A stretch of DNA of 64,000 nucleotides, taken from NCBI GenBank assembly GCA_039636865.1, contig CP144172.1:3286001-3350000 (forward strand). The letters run 5' to 3'. A program made the position numbers and the translations under genes. This document shows, in pieces, positions 44,230 through 52,566 of this stretch; the first letter of the stretch is position 1, and each line of letters begins with the position of its first letter. This stretch comes from Dermatophilaceae bacterium Sec6.4. GTDB lineage: Bacteria > Actinomycetota > Actinomycetes > Actinomycetales > Dermatophilaceae. The notes under the pieces are model-generated. The model did no database searches, was not told the origin of the DNA, and worked only from the letters and a program-made list of their open reading frames with translations.

Positions 44230-45108
44230 ATGTTGTTCTCGCACCGCAAGATAGCCGTTACAGTCGCGGTCGCCGCGGCCGCCGGATCCGTCCTGACCGG
44301 CTGCGGAAGCAGCTCGTCGAAGGCAGGCGGCACCACTTCCAACTGCACGCCCGTGCACAAAGGGATCAAAACCGTCACCAGCGGCAGTCTGACGGTCGGG
44401 GTCATCGATATCCCACCGCTCAGCAGTTACAACAGCGGTGATCCCAAGGGCGTAGATGTCTCGATCGTCAAAAAGATTGCCAAGGAGGAATGCCTCAAGC
44501 CCGTCTGGCAGCAGGCGACCTACGCCGATGCGATCCAGTCGATATCCGGCAGTCGGATCGACATGGCCATCGGCAGTATCGATGCGACCGCGAAACGTGG
44601 TGCGGCGGTTGACTTCTCCGCTTCCACCTACCTCGACGGCATGGGTATCGCAGCGAAGACCGACGTGAGCACGATCGACCAGCTGGCCAAGGTCGGCAAC
44701 GTCGGCACCGTTGACGGCTACCTGTGGGTGAACGACCTGAAGAAGATCCTCGGCAGCAAGCTCAAGACCTACCCGAGCAGCGTCGAACTGAAAGCCGACC
44801 TGGACGCGGGCCGTATTCAGGCGAGTGTCGACGCTTATCCCGTTCTGGTCACCGAGTACCCGAAAGGATCCGCTTTCAAGATCGAACTCGCGAACAAGCA
44901 CCCTGACCCGCGAGTTCAGGCAATTGTGAAAGCGCCTGAGGCTGCATTCCCCTTGACCAAGGGGAACACCTCGTTGAAGACCGCCACCAGCGAGGACATC
45001 GTGAAGATGCGCAAGGACGGGACGCTCGGCGGTTTCCTCAAGGATGCCGGTCTCGACCCCAAGTTGGCCGATGTGGGCGCCACCCAGTACATCGTTCCTG
45101 CCAGCTGA
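44230..45108 (+). CDS. Substrate-binding lipoprotein of the amino acid ABC importer
   Basis: 292 residues. Signal peptide with lipobox VLTGCGS (lipidated Cys25), then an SBP family 3 fold: GSLTVGVIDIPPLSSYNSGDPKGVDVSIVKKIAKE, WQQATYADAIQSISGSRIDMAIGSIDATAKR, and a C-terminal lobe. The ligand is not predictable from motifs; operon context suggests hydroxyproline or a related imino acid. AAAGG is 5-6 bases before ATG 44230. A strong terminator follows. Confidence 0.92.
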   Translation: MLFSHRKIAVTVAVAAAAGSVLTGCGSSSSKAGGTTSNCTPVHKGIKTVTSGSLTVGVIDIPPLSSYNSGDPKGVDVSIVKKIAKEECLKPVWQQATYADAIQSISGSRIDMAIGSIDATAKRGAAVDFSASTYLDGMGIAAKTDVSTIDQLAKVGNVGTVDGYLWVNDLKKILGSKLKTYPSSVELKADLDAGRIQASVDAYPVLVTEYPKGSAFKIELANKHPDPRVQAIVKAPEAAFPLTKGNTSLKTATSEDIVKMRKDGTLGGFLKDAGLDPKLADVGATQYIVPAS

Positions 45109-45114
45109 ACGCGT

Positions 45115-45165
45115 GAGTGAGCGGGTCGGTACGGGGTTCCTCCAGCCGTACCGACCCGCTCACTC
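45115..45165 (+). terminator. Strong stem-loop terminator after the ABC operon
   Basis: 45115-45134 pairs perfectly over 20 bp with 45146-45165 around an 11-base loop (left arm begins GAGTGAGCGGGTCGG). It starts 7 bases after the binding-protein stop. Confidence 0.9.
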
Positions 45166-45589
45166 CGTTACCGACTCGTGATCCTCACATTCGCGACGTC
45201 AGTCTCCAGCCGGATTCGTTCACGCCGGTGAGGCCCAGGCGGGGGTCCTCACCAAAGACATCGGGTTCGAACAACCCAGCACCGGTTGAACACAACGATT
45301 TCCACTGAAGGATCACGTACGACCGTCGCAGCACATCACACTATTGCATCAATGGCTGTGCGGGTCACCGCTCAAGTATTGCGGCTCCGGGTTTTCCTCT
45401 TTTGGCGAGAATGGGCCGAACGCGCCGTCGTACAATTCAGGATCGCCTTTGACAAGGCTGGATAGTCATTCGAGAGAATTCTCAGATTCTCTCCGTAAGA
45501 ATCTGCAATCTACCCATAAAACGGTGCCCTATTCCCCCTTACGCCACTACTGGGCCACCATCTCATCAATTATTTCTTCTCGTACATTG
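45166..45589. other. Gene-poor, AT-richer spacer
   Basis: About 420 bases without a convincing gene. The stretch from about 45300 is visibly richer in A/T than its surroundings. Open frames here lack start signals and the G/C third-position bias, and one of them runs antisense through the aldo/keto reductase gene. A small hairpin (GAGAGAAT 45472-45479 with ATTCTCTC 45486-45493) could end transcription of the reductase. It may be a remnant of imported or decayed DNA at the island edge. Confidence 0.6.
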
Positions 45590-46561
45590 TCAGTTGAAAC
45601 CTGCGGGCTCACGCACCGTGTAAGCCGACTCCAGGCGGGTGCATTCGTCCTCGGAAAGCTCCAGGTCGACGGCCTTGATCGCGTCAGCCAGATGGGCCTG
45701 CTTCGTCGCACCGATGATCGGCGCACTCACCACCGGGTTGCGCAGCACCCACGCGAGCGCGACCTGCGCCCGGCTCACGCCGCGCTCAGTCGCCACGGCG
45801 GCTACCTCGTCGACGATCGCCTCGTCCGTTTGCAGGTACAGCGTCTTACCGAACTCGTCGGTCTCGCTGCGGTCGCTGGTGGCGTCCCAGTCGCGGGTCA
45901 GTTTCCCTCGCGCCAACGGTGACCACGGGATCGAGCCGATCCCTTCATCGGCCAGCAGCGGGAACATCTCGCGCTCTTCCTCGCGCTGCAGCAGGTTGTA
46001 GTGGTCCTGCATAGTGACGAACCGGGTCCACCCGCCCAGGTCGGCGACGTGTAGCGCCTTCGCGAACTGCCACGCCCACATCGACGACGCACCGATGTAC
46101 CGCGCCTTACCGGACCTGACCACATCGTGCAGCGCCTGCATCGTCTCTTCGATCGGCGTATGCGGATCCCAGCGGTGGATTTGGTAGAGGTCGACGTAGT
46201 CAGTGCCGAGGCGGGTCAGGCTGGCGTCGATCTGCGACATCACGGCGCCTCGCGAGAGTCCGGCGCCGTTCGGTCCGGGACCCATCCGGCCGTTGAGCTT
46301 GGTGGCGATGACCACTTCCTCGCGCCGCGCGAAGTCCTTCAGAGCGCGGCCGGTGATCTCCTCGGAGCTACCGTCGCTGTAGACGTTGGCGGTGTCGAAG
46401 AAGGTGATGCCCGCCTCGACGGCCGCCTTGAAGAACGGTCTGCTGGCCTCTTCGGTCAGACTCCACGGGTGCGCACCACGGTCAGGCTCGCCGTAACTCA
46501 TGCAGCCCAGCGCGATCCGCGAAATCTGCATACCCGTCGTACCGAGTCGGGTGTACTCCAT
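45590..46561 (-). CDS. Aldo/keto reductase
   Basis: 323 residues, TIM-barrel NADPH oxidoreductase of the AKR9/11/12-like group. Tetrad residues appear in [15 protein letters not shown] (Asp, Tyr), VIATKLNG (Lys) and YQIHRWDP (His). NADPH loop [15 protein letters not shown] and terminal [26 protein letters not shown] 46561. Single gene divergent from dapD; substrate unknown. Confidence 0.92.
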   Translation of the reverse strand: MEYTRLGTTGMQISRIALGCMSYGEPDRGAHPWSLTEEASRPFFKAAVEAGITFFDTANVYSDGSSEEITGRALKDFARREEVVIATKLNGRMGPGPNGAGLSRGAVMSQIDASLTRLGTDYVDLYQIHRWDPHTPIEETMQALHDVVRSGKARYIGASSMWAWQFAKALHVADLGGWTRFVTMQDHYNLLQREEEREMFPLLADEGIGSIPWSPLARGKLTRDWDATSDRSETDEFGKTLYLQTDEAIVDEVAAVATERGVSRAQVALAWVLRNPVVSAPIIGATKQAHLADAIKAVDLELSEDECTRLESAYTVREPAGFN

Positions 46562-46675
46562 GGCCTTGTCCCCTCACGTCGAATGTTCGGTCCCGTTCGA
46601 CCGTACGCCGCGACACACCCCGTCGTGGAGTGGACGGGGACCGGATCGGGTCGGTCGCTCGCCTACCCTGGGCGC

Positions 46676-47605
46676 ATGACGCGCACCGCTTGGGGTCATG
46701 GCCTCATGACCACGACGTACGCCGGCACGGTCCTGGACACCTGGTACCCGACGCCGGCCCTCGGCGACGCACCGGCCGACGACCCGTACTCGACACCGGC
46801 CAACTTCGCCGCACTCGCCGGCGACGACATTGCCCGACAGGTCAAGACTGCGATCGTGCTGACCGAGGTCGATCTCGACACTCCGCCGGTCGATGTGCCC
46901 GACGCCTACCTGCGTCTGCACCTGCTCTCCCACCGGCTCGTGCTCCCCAACACCGTCAACCTCGACGGTTTATTCGGGGTTCTTGCCAACGTGGTCTGGA
47001 CCAGTGCAGGCCCGTGCGACGTCACCGATTTCGAACAGACCCGGATGCGGTTGAAGCTCGCCGGCCCGCTACACGTCTACGGCATCGACAAATTCCCCCG
47101 GATGACCGATTACGTCACCCCCTCCGGCGTGCGGATCGCGGATGCCGACCGGGTTCGCCTGGGCGCGCACCTCGCGCCGGGCACCACCGTCATGCATGAA
47201 GGCTTCTGCAACTTCAACGCCGGCACGCTGGGCACCTCGATGGTCGAGGGACGCATCGTGCAGGGCGTCGTCGTGGGCGACGGCAGCGACATCGGCGGTG
47301 GCGCGTCGATCATGGGCACCCTGTCCGGTGGCGGAAGCGACCGTGTATCGATCGGTGAGCGCTGCCTCGTCGGCGCCGAGGCCGGCGTCGGTATCTCACT
47401 CGGTGACGACTGTGTCATCGAGGCGGGCCTCTACGTCACCGCCGGCACGAAAGTGACTCTGGACGACGGTTCGGTCCTCAAGGCACGGGAACTCTCAGGA
47501 CGGTCCGGGATGTTGTTCCTACGCGACTCCACCACCGGTGTCGTGCGCTGCCGAGGACGCAAGGGCCACGGCATCACGTTGAACGACGCGTTACACCAGA
47601 ACTGA
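46676..47605 (+). CDS. dapD: Tetrahydrodipicolinate N-succinyltransferase
   Basis: 309 residues of the actinobacterial DapD type. Succinylates tetrahydrodipicolinate for lysine/mDAP synthesis. [40 protein letters not shown] and [19 protein letters not shown] match the M. tuberculosis enzyme closely. The hexapeptide-repeat beta-helix follows, with [25 protein letters not shown] 46676 gives the family N-terminus (...[19 protein letters not shown]). Confidence 0.94.
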   Translation: MTRTAWGHGLMTTTYAGTVLDTWYPTPALGDAPADDPYSTPANFAALAGDDIARQVKTAIVLTEVDLDTPPVDVPDAYLRLHLLSHRLVLPNTVNLDGLFGVLANVVWTSAGPCDVTDFEQTRMRLKLAGPLHVYGIDKFPRMTDYVTPSGVRIADADRVRLGAHLAPGTTVMHEGFCNFNAGTLGTSMVEGRIVQGVVVGDGSDIGGGASIMGTLSGGGSDRVSIGERCLVGAEAGVGISLGDDCVIEAGLYVTAGTKVTLDDGSVLKARELSGRSGMLFLRDSTTGVVRCRGRKGHGITLNDALHQN

Positions 47606-47623
47606 AAGCACCCAGATTCCTCA

Positions 47624-48622
47624 ATGGCATTTCGCAAGAAGAAGGATCGGCAGGGCCACGATCGCGAGTTCGACGGGCTGTACGACGACGCAGACGGGGC
47701 ATACGAGGACCACGACCACGACAATGCCGACCCCGTCTCATCCACCTTCGAATTCCACGATGCGCCCCCGCGCCGGAGGGGATGCGCATGGGCCGCCGGT
47801 TGCCTGATTCCGGTGCTGGTCGTCGCCGGTGTCGCAGGCGGTGCGTACTACGGCTACCAGCATCTGCTGGATAATTTCGGCTCACCCAGCTGCGAGTTCA
47901 CGGCGACCGGGAACGTCAGCTACTCCCCCGAACAGTCCGCGAACGCCGCCACCGTCGTGCAAGTCGCGACCGTCAAAGAACAGTTGCCCAGCCGCGCCGG
48001 GGAGATCGGCGTAGCGACCGCGATCACCGAATCGAAGTTGCGCAACCTCAAGTACGGCGACCTCGACTCCCTGGGGCTCTTCCAGCAGCGCCCCAGCCAG
48101 GGATGGGGCACCCAGGACCAGATCCTGGACCCGGTCTACGCATCGACCACCTTCTACAACAGGCTCGCAAACATCACCGACTGGCAGAAGCAACCGATCG
48201 AAGTGGCCGCGCAGGAAGTACAGCGCTCCGCGTTCCCTTCGGCGTACGCCGACCACGTCACCGCGGCCGAGATCCTCACCGCCTCGCTGGACGGGAGTCA
48301 CCGTGAAGCAGTGGCCTGCCGACTGGACCCCGCAACGACCTCGACATCCCCGACCGCTCTGGTCAAGAAAATGAGCAATCAGACCGGCCTCGTGGCGACC
48401 GCGGGCAGCGCAGACGTCAGCTTCACGGCCCGCAACGGCGCGCGTGCGTGGGCCCTGGCCGGCTGGGCTGTCACCCACGCCCAGTCCGACGGCATCACGA
48501 GCGTGACGGTCGGTGACCGGATGTGGAAACGTCAACGCGGACGTGGCGGCGCGACCTGGACGGCAGCCACGCGAGCCGCCGGCTCCCCCACCAGCGTGCG
48601 TATCGAGCTCGCCGGCCGCTGA
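47624..48622 (+). CDS. Membrane-anchored lysozyme/transglycosylase-like protein
   Basis: 332 residues. A charged His/Asp-rich cytoplasmic head (about 55 residues) and one transmembrane helix (WAAGCLIPVLVVAGVAGGAYYGY) are followed by an extracellular domain. There, IGVATAITESKLRNLKYGDLDSLGLFQQRPSQGWGT resembles goose-type lysozyme/lytic transglycosylase cores, with Glu in TESKL as the candidate catalytic acid and SLGLFQQRP as the substrate loop. A second C-terminal domain (RAWALAGWAVTHAQSDGITSVTVGDRMW) is common to this actinobacterial group. Probably peptidoglycan-directed, but activity is not established. It starts 18 bases after dapD. Confidence 0.72.
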   Translation: MAFRKKKDRQGHDREFDGLYDDADGAYEDHDHDNADPVSSTFEFHDAPPRRRGCAWAAGCLIPVLVVAGVAGGAYYGYQHLLDNFGSPSCEFTATGNVSYSPEQSANAATVVQVATVKEQLPSRAGEIGVATAITESKLRNLKYGDLDSLGLFQQRPSQGWGTQDQILDPVYASTTFYNRLANITDWQKQPIEVAAQEVQRSAFPSAYADHVTAAEILTASLDGSHREAVACRLDPATTSTSPTALVKKMSNQTGLVATAGSADVSFTARNGARAWALAGWAVTHAQSDGITSVTVGDRMWKRQRGRGGATWTAATRAAGSPTSVRIELAGR

Positions 48623-48755
48623 GCCGCTCTCCCGCATCCGTCGTTGTGGTCGATGGCGACCAAAAAAGCCCGTATTCGTCTCGTTCTTCGCGCGTTCACG
48701 TCGGTGACGACCCAAACGCCGGCGACGCCAACGCTGGCAGCGCCGGGCATGACGA

Positions 48756-48789
48756 ACGGCCGGTCGACCCCGAGGGGGCGACCGGCCGT
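48756..48789. terminator. Bidirectional stem-loop terminator
   Basis: ACGGCCGGTCG (48756-48766) pairs perfectly with CGACCGGCCGT (48779-48789) across a 12-base loop. It lies between the convergent lysozyme-like gene and sucD. Nothing else was recognised in the 190-base gap. Confidence 0.85.
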
Positions 48790-48812
48790 GTCGTACACCT
48801 ACGTCGTGCCGC

Positions 48813-49703
48813 CTATGCGGACAGGCCGCGCATGATCTCGCGCATCAGCTCTGCGGTGGCGGATGGCGTCTTGCCGACCTTGACGCCGGCTGCCTCCAGC
48901 GCCTCCTGCTTGGCAGCGGCGGTGCCGGATGAGCCGGACACGATCGCGCCTGCGTGACCCATCGTCTTGCCCTCCGGAGCCGTGAAACCCGCCACGTAGC
49001 CGACCACTGGTTTGGTGACGTGATCCTTGATGTAGGCCGCCGCGCGTTCTTCGGCGTCGCCGCCGATCTCACCGATCATCACGATCGCGTCGGTTTCGTC
49101 ATCGGCTTCGAATGCTGCCAGGCAGTCGATGTGGGTGGTACCGATGACCGGGTCGCCGCCGATACCGACAGCGGTGGAGAAACCGAAATCGCGCAGCTCG
49201 TACATCATCTGGTAGGTCAGCGTGCCGGACTTGGAGACCAGCCCGATCCGACCGGGCCCGGCTATGTCACCCGGGATGATGCCCACGTTGGACTTGCCAG
49301 GGCTCATCAGCCCGGGGCAGTTGGGGCCGACGATCCTGGTCTTGCCCGAAGCCAGCGCATGCGCGTAGAACTCAGCGGAGTCCTTGACCGCGATGCCCTC
49401 GGTGATGACGACGACCAACGGCATCGCGGCATCGACGGCTTCGACGACGGCCGCGCGAGCGAATGCCGGGGGGACGAAGACGACCGACACGTTGGCGCCG
49501 GTCTGCTTCATCGCATCTTCGACACTGCCGAAGACGGGGATCGTGGTGCCGTCGATATCGACGGACTGGCCCGCCTTGCGCGGGTTCACGCCCCCGACGA
49601 CGTTCGTGCCGTCACCGAGCATCAACTTCGTGTGCTTCATACCGACCGCGCCGGTCATGCCTTGTACGACGACCTTGGAGTCGGCGTTGATAAAGATTGC
49701 CAT
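48813..49703 (-). CDS. sucD: Succinyl-CoA ligase alpha subunit
   Basis: 296 residues. CoA-binding Rossmann domain ([19 protein letters not shown]) and ligase domain with phospho-His loop ([24 protein letters not shown]; His in GHAGA). [20 protein letters not shown] is the family signature. It forms a heterotetramer with SucC and makes ATP or GTP from succinyl-CoA in the TCA cycle. 45 bases after sucC; ATG 49703. Confidence 0.96.
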   Translation of the reverse strand: MAIFINADSKVVVQGMTGAVGMKHTKLMLGDGTNVVGGVNPRKAGQSVDIDGTTIPVFGSVEDAMKQTGANVSVVFVPPAFARAAVVEAVDAAMPLVVVITEGIAVKDSAEFYAHALASGKTRIVGPNCPGLMSPGKSNVGIIPGDIAGPGRIGLVSKSGTLTYQMMYELRDFGFSTAVGIGGDPVIGTTHIDCLAAFEADDETDAIVMIGEIGGDAEERAAAYIKDHVTKPVVGYVAGFTAPEGKTMGHAGAIVSGSSGTAAAKQEALEAAGVKVGKTPSATAELMREIMRGLSA

Positions 49704-49748
49704 GTGTCTGATCCGTTCTGGTCTGTTCGGTGAGCTCAGTCAGCTCGG

Positions 49749-50933
49749 TCAGCGGGCGGCGAGCTCGGCGGCCTTGGCCGCAGCGCCGTCCATGGTCTCT
49801 TCGATGCTCACCAGCGGGTGGTCGCGCTCGGCGAGGATACGTCGGCCTTCGATGACGTTGTTGCCGTCGAGGCGGACGACGAGGGGCTTGGTGGCGCTGT
49901 CACCCAGCGCGTCCAGCGCGCCCACGATGCCGTTGGCGACTTCGTCACACGCTGTGATGCCACCGAACACGTTGACGAACACCGACTTCACCTGCGGGTC
50001 GCCCAGGATGATCCCGAGTCCGTTGGCCATCACCTCTGCGCTCGCGCCGCCACCGATGTCCAGGAAGTTGGCCGGCTTGGGATGTGCGCCCTGGCCGTTG
50101 GTGATCTTCTCGCCCGCGTAAGCGACGACATCCAAGGTCGACATGACCAGACCCGCACCGTTACCGATGATGCCCACGTCGCCGTCGAGCTTGACGTAGT
50201 TGAGGCCCTTGGACTTCGCCTGCGCCTCCAAGGGGTCCGCGGCAGCGGAGTCTTCCAGGCCTGCGTGATCGGGGTGGCGGAAGCCGGCGTTCTCGTCGAT
50301 GGTGACCTTGCCGTCCAGCGCCACGATCTTGCCGTCAGCGGTCTGCACAAGCGGGTTGACCTCGACCAGCGTGGCATCCTCCTCGCGGTAGACGTCCCAC
50401 AGCTTCTGCAGGACCGGGGCGACTTTGGCACCGGTCTCCGCATCGAAACCTGCTTCGCGCACGATCTCGGCGGCCTTCGCCTCGTCGATGCCGACCATCG
50501 GGTCGACGGCGACCTTGGCAAGTGCCTCGGGCCGCTCGACAGCCAGCTGCTCGATCTCGACGCCGCCCTCGACGGAACACATCGCGAGGTAGGTGCGGTT
50601 GGAGCGATCCAGCAGAATCGAGAAGTAGTACTCATGTTCGATCTGTGCGCCGGCCGCGATCATCACGGTGCCGACGGTGTGTCCCTTGATGTCCATGCCG
50701 AGGATCTGCTCGGCGTACGTCTGCGCATCAGCAGGGGTCTTGGCTACCTTGACCCCGCCGGCCTTGCCGCGCCCGCCGGTCTTGACCTGAGCCTTGACCA
50801 CGGTGACACCGCCGCCGCCGACCTCTTGTGCAGCCGCTTCCGCCTGCGATGCGTCGGTGATCGTCTTGCCCGCGAGTACTGGCACGCCATGTGCCTCAAA
50901 CATGTCGCGTGCCTGGTATTCGAAAAGATCCAC
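49749..50933 (-). CDS. sucC: Succinyl-CoA ligase [ADP-forming] beta subunit
   Basis: 394 residues from GTG 50933 ([19 protein letters not shown]). N-terminal ATP-grasp domain with [20 protein letters not shown] and [27 protein letters not shown], and a C-terminal CoA-ligase domain with [18 protein letters not shown] and [20 protein letters not shown] longer frame upstream (to 51008) adds residues foreign to the family. It lies between the B12-binding gene (97 bases upstream) and sucD. Confidence 0.96.
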   Translation of the reverse strand: MDLFEYQARDMFEAHGVPVLAGKTITDASQAEAAAQEVGGGGVTVVKAQVKTGGRGKAGGVKVAKTPADAQTYAEQILGMDIKGHTVGTVMIAAGAQIEHEYYFSILLDRSNRTYLAMCSVEGGVEIEQLAVERPEALAKVAVDPMVGIDEAKAAEIVREAGFDAETGAKVAPVLQKLWDVYREEDATLVEVNPLVQTADGKIVALDGKVTIDENAGFRHPDHAGLEDSAAADPLEAQAKSKGLNYVKLDGDVGIIGNGAGLVMSTLDVVAYAGEKITNGQGAHPKPANFLDIGGGASAEVMANGLGIILGDPQVKSVFVNVFGGITACDEVANGIVGALDALGDSATKPLVVRLDGNNVIEGRRILAERDHPLVSIEETMDGAAAKAAELAAR

Positions 50934-51029
50934 GTCAGATACGTCCTGCCCATCGAGTATGTGAATTGCTTCGGACTGTATCGCCCCTACGCGGGGGCAA
51001 AACGCCACCGACCGCGCATCGACCGGGTA

Positions 51030-51440
51030 TCAGCCCTGCCCGACATGCTCGCGCACCCAGCTGACGATTTCGACAGTGGTGGCGCCAGGGGTGAAAACCG
51101 TGCCGACCCCCATCTGCGCCAGTTGCGGGAGGTCCTCCTGAGGAATGATGCCGCCACCGAACACGACGATGTCCTGCGCATCGCGTTCCTTGAGCAGCGC
51201 GGTCACCTTTGCGAAGAGCGTCATGTGCGCACCCGAAAGCACCGACAGACCGACCGCATCAGCATCCTCCTGGATGGCGGCCTCCACGATTTGCTCCGGC
51301 GTTTGATGCAGCCCGGTGTAGATGACCTCCATGCCCGCATCTCGCAGTGCGCGGGCAACGACCTTCGCTCCACGATCGTGGCCGTCGAGCCCAGGCTTGG
51401 CTACAACGATTCGCAGCGGGCGGTCAGCGATATTGCTCAT
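51030..51440 (-). CDS. Stand-alone cobalamin-binding domain protein (methylmalonyl-CoA mutase C-terminal type)
   Basis: 136 residues: [20 protein letters not shown] holds the DxHxxG B12 motif (His is the lower axial ligand). [11 protein letters not shown] and [19 protein letters not shown] complete the Rossmann-like fold of the small domain of mutases (McmA2/IcmB type). No catalytic mutase domain is present in the window, so it must pair with a separate large subunit, or act as a B12 sensor or chaperone. It precedes sucCD on the same strand, and the expected product of methylmalonyl-CoA mutase, succinyl-CoA, is the substrate of SucCD. Confidence 0.9.
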   Translation of the reverse strand: MSNIADRPLRIVVAKPGLDGHDRGAKVVARALRDAGMEVIYTGLHQTPEQIVEAAIQEDADAVGLSVLSGAHMTLFAKVTALLKERDAQDIVVFGGGIIPQEDLPQLAQMGVGTVFTPGATTVEIVSWVREHVGQG

Positions 51441-51511
51441 TTACGCAGCGTACCGGGGGCGCGCACCACCAGATGAGACACTCGTCACCGGCCGGCTTTC
51501 GGCACTCAACT

Positions 51512-51629
51512 TTTACTGGCTGGCAACGTCACGGTACGGTAACGACGCGCGGCTTCAGATGACCTGTGAGCCGCAGGGCCAGTCCGAATCCGGTCTTTCG
51601 CATGGCCCACCACGGAGAGAGAGCAATTT
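51512..51629 (+). promoter_or_regulatory. Candidate promoter and structured leader of the M23 peptidase gene
   Basis: TTTACT (51512-51517) and TACGGT (51535-51540) are spaced by 17 bases. The following roughly 85-base leader can form GCGGCT/AGCCGC and GGGCCA/TGGCCC hairpins before GGAGAGAG and the GTG start. CCGAATCC in the second loop region faintly resembles a conserved part of the c-di-AMP (ydaO) riboswitch, but the leader is too short for that class as usually seen. Confidence 0.3.
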
Positions 51630-52538
51630 GTGAGTCGTGCTGTCGGGCGTCACAGCGCCAGTAACCATAGTCAGCACACCGCGCCTGCACCAGGCACCGC
51701 GATTCTCCCCTCGGCCCACGCGACCCGTGCTGCCGCACGTGCGGCGGCCGCACGCCGCCCCTCCGTAGCTGCTCGCGTTCGAGCGGTGTCCCTTCCGGGC
51801 GTAGCTGCTGTGACTGTCGGCATCGTTGCCATCGGGGCCGCTGGCGCGACCACCTTCGACGGTGCACCTGCCGCGGCAGGCGGCCCGACCTACCAGGCTG
51901 CGGTTGCAGCGTTCTCGGCCCGGCCCGTCTCCAACCGGATCCTGCCGACCCCGGCACCCACGCATTCCAGGCTCACCGCCGCAAACCTTTCGCCGTCCGC
52001 TGACTCCATGCTCGAGGCCTCCATCGAGGCCGAGAAGCCGGTCGTGCCGCCGCCCGCGAAACCAGCGGTGAAAGCCCGGTCGAAGGCCGTCACGTCTCGC
52101 ACCCTCGCGCAGCGCCGTGGTGCGACCAGCGCCGCCAAAGGCAGCGCCGCGGGCTGGGTGTGCGCGATCTCAGGGTGCGGTGGCACGTTCACCTCGCCCT
52201 TCGGATCACGCTGGGGCACGACGCACCTCGGTGACGATTTCTCCACCCCGGTCGGCACACCTCTGCACGCCCTGAACCGGGCAACCGTGACCGCTGCCGG
52301 GATGTACGGCGGTATGGGCAACCGGGTCGAGCTGGACTTCGGAAACGGGGTGAGTGCGGTCTATGCACACATGTCTTCGATCAGCGTGTCACCCGGCCAG
52401 CAGCTTTCGGCAGGGCAGCTCATCGGACTTTCCGGCAACACCGGTCACTCCACGGGCCCGCACCTGCACCTGGAGATCCACCTCGGTTCAGTACCGGTCG
52501 ACCCGGCGCCGTGGTTGCGCGCGCACGGAATTTTCTGA
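51630..52538 (+). CDS. M23 family zinc metallopeptidase (LytM-type)
   Basis: 302 residues from GTG 51630. A basic Ala/Arg-rich N-terminal part and one hydrophobic segment (LPGVAAVTVGIVAIGAAGATTF) serve as a non-cleaved anchor or signal. A low-complexity linker follows to about residue 165. The peptidase domain has zinc ligands in THLGDDF (His, Asp) and HLHLE, plus His in YAHMSS. It cleaves peptidoglycan cross-bridges or stem peptides. Positioned between sucCD and pcrA like Rv0950c; convergent with pcrA (28 bases between stops). Confidence 0.88.
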   Translation: MSRAVGRHSASNHSQHTAPAPGTAILPSAHATRAAARAAAARRPSVAARVRAVSLPGVAAVTVGIVAIGAAGATTFDGAPAAAGGPTYQAAVAAFSARPVSNRILPTPAPTHSRLTAANLSPSADSMLEASIEAEKPVVPPPAKPAVKARSKAVTSRTLAQRRGATSAAKGSAAGWVCAISGCGGTFTSPFGSRWGTTHLGDDFSTPVGTPLHALNRATVTAAGMYGGMGNRVELDFGNGVSAVYAHMSSISVSPGQQLSAGQLIGLSGNTGHSTGPHLHLEIHLGSVPVDPAPWLRAHGIF

Positions 52539-52566
52539 GACCCGCACTCCTTCGCAGGCCCGCGCT

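Noticed and set aside
45117..45308. 63-codon frame after the ABC operon
   Set aside because: It begins inside the terminator stem and has no similarity or start signal.
45344..45922. 192-codon plus-strand frame in the AT-rich gap
   Set aside because: Its second half is antisense to the aldo/keto reductase. The first half has no ribosome-binding site, no GC codon bias and no family resemblance.
51441..51629. Firm c-di-AMP riboswitch call upstream of the M23 peptidase
   Set aside because: The leader is too short and only one conserved segment resembles the class; kept only as a low-interest finding.
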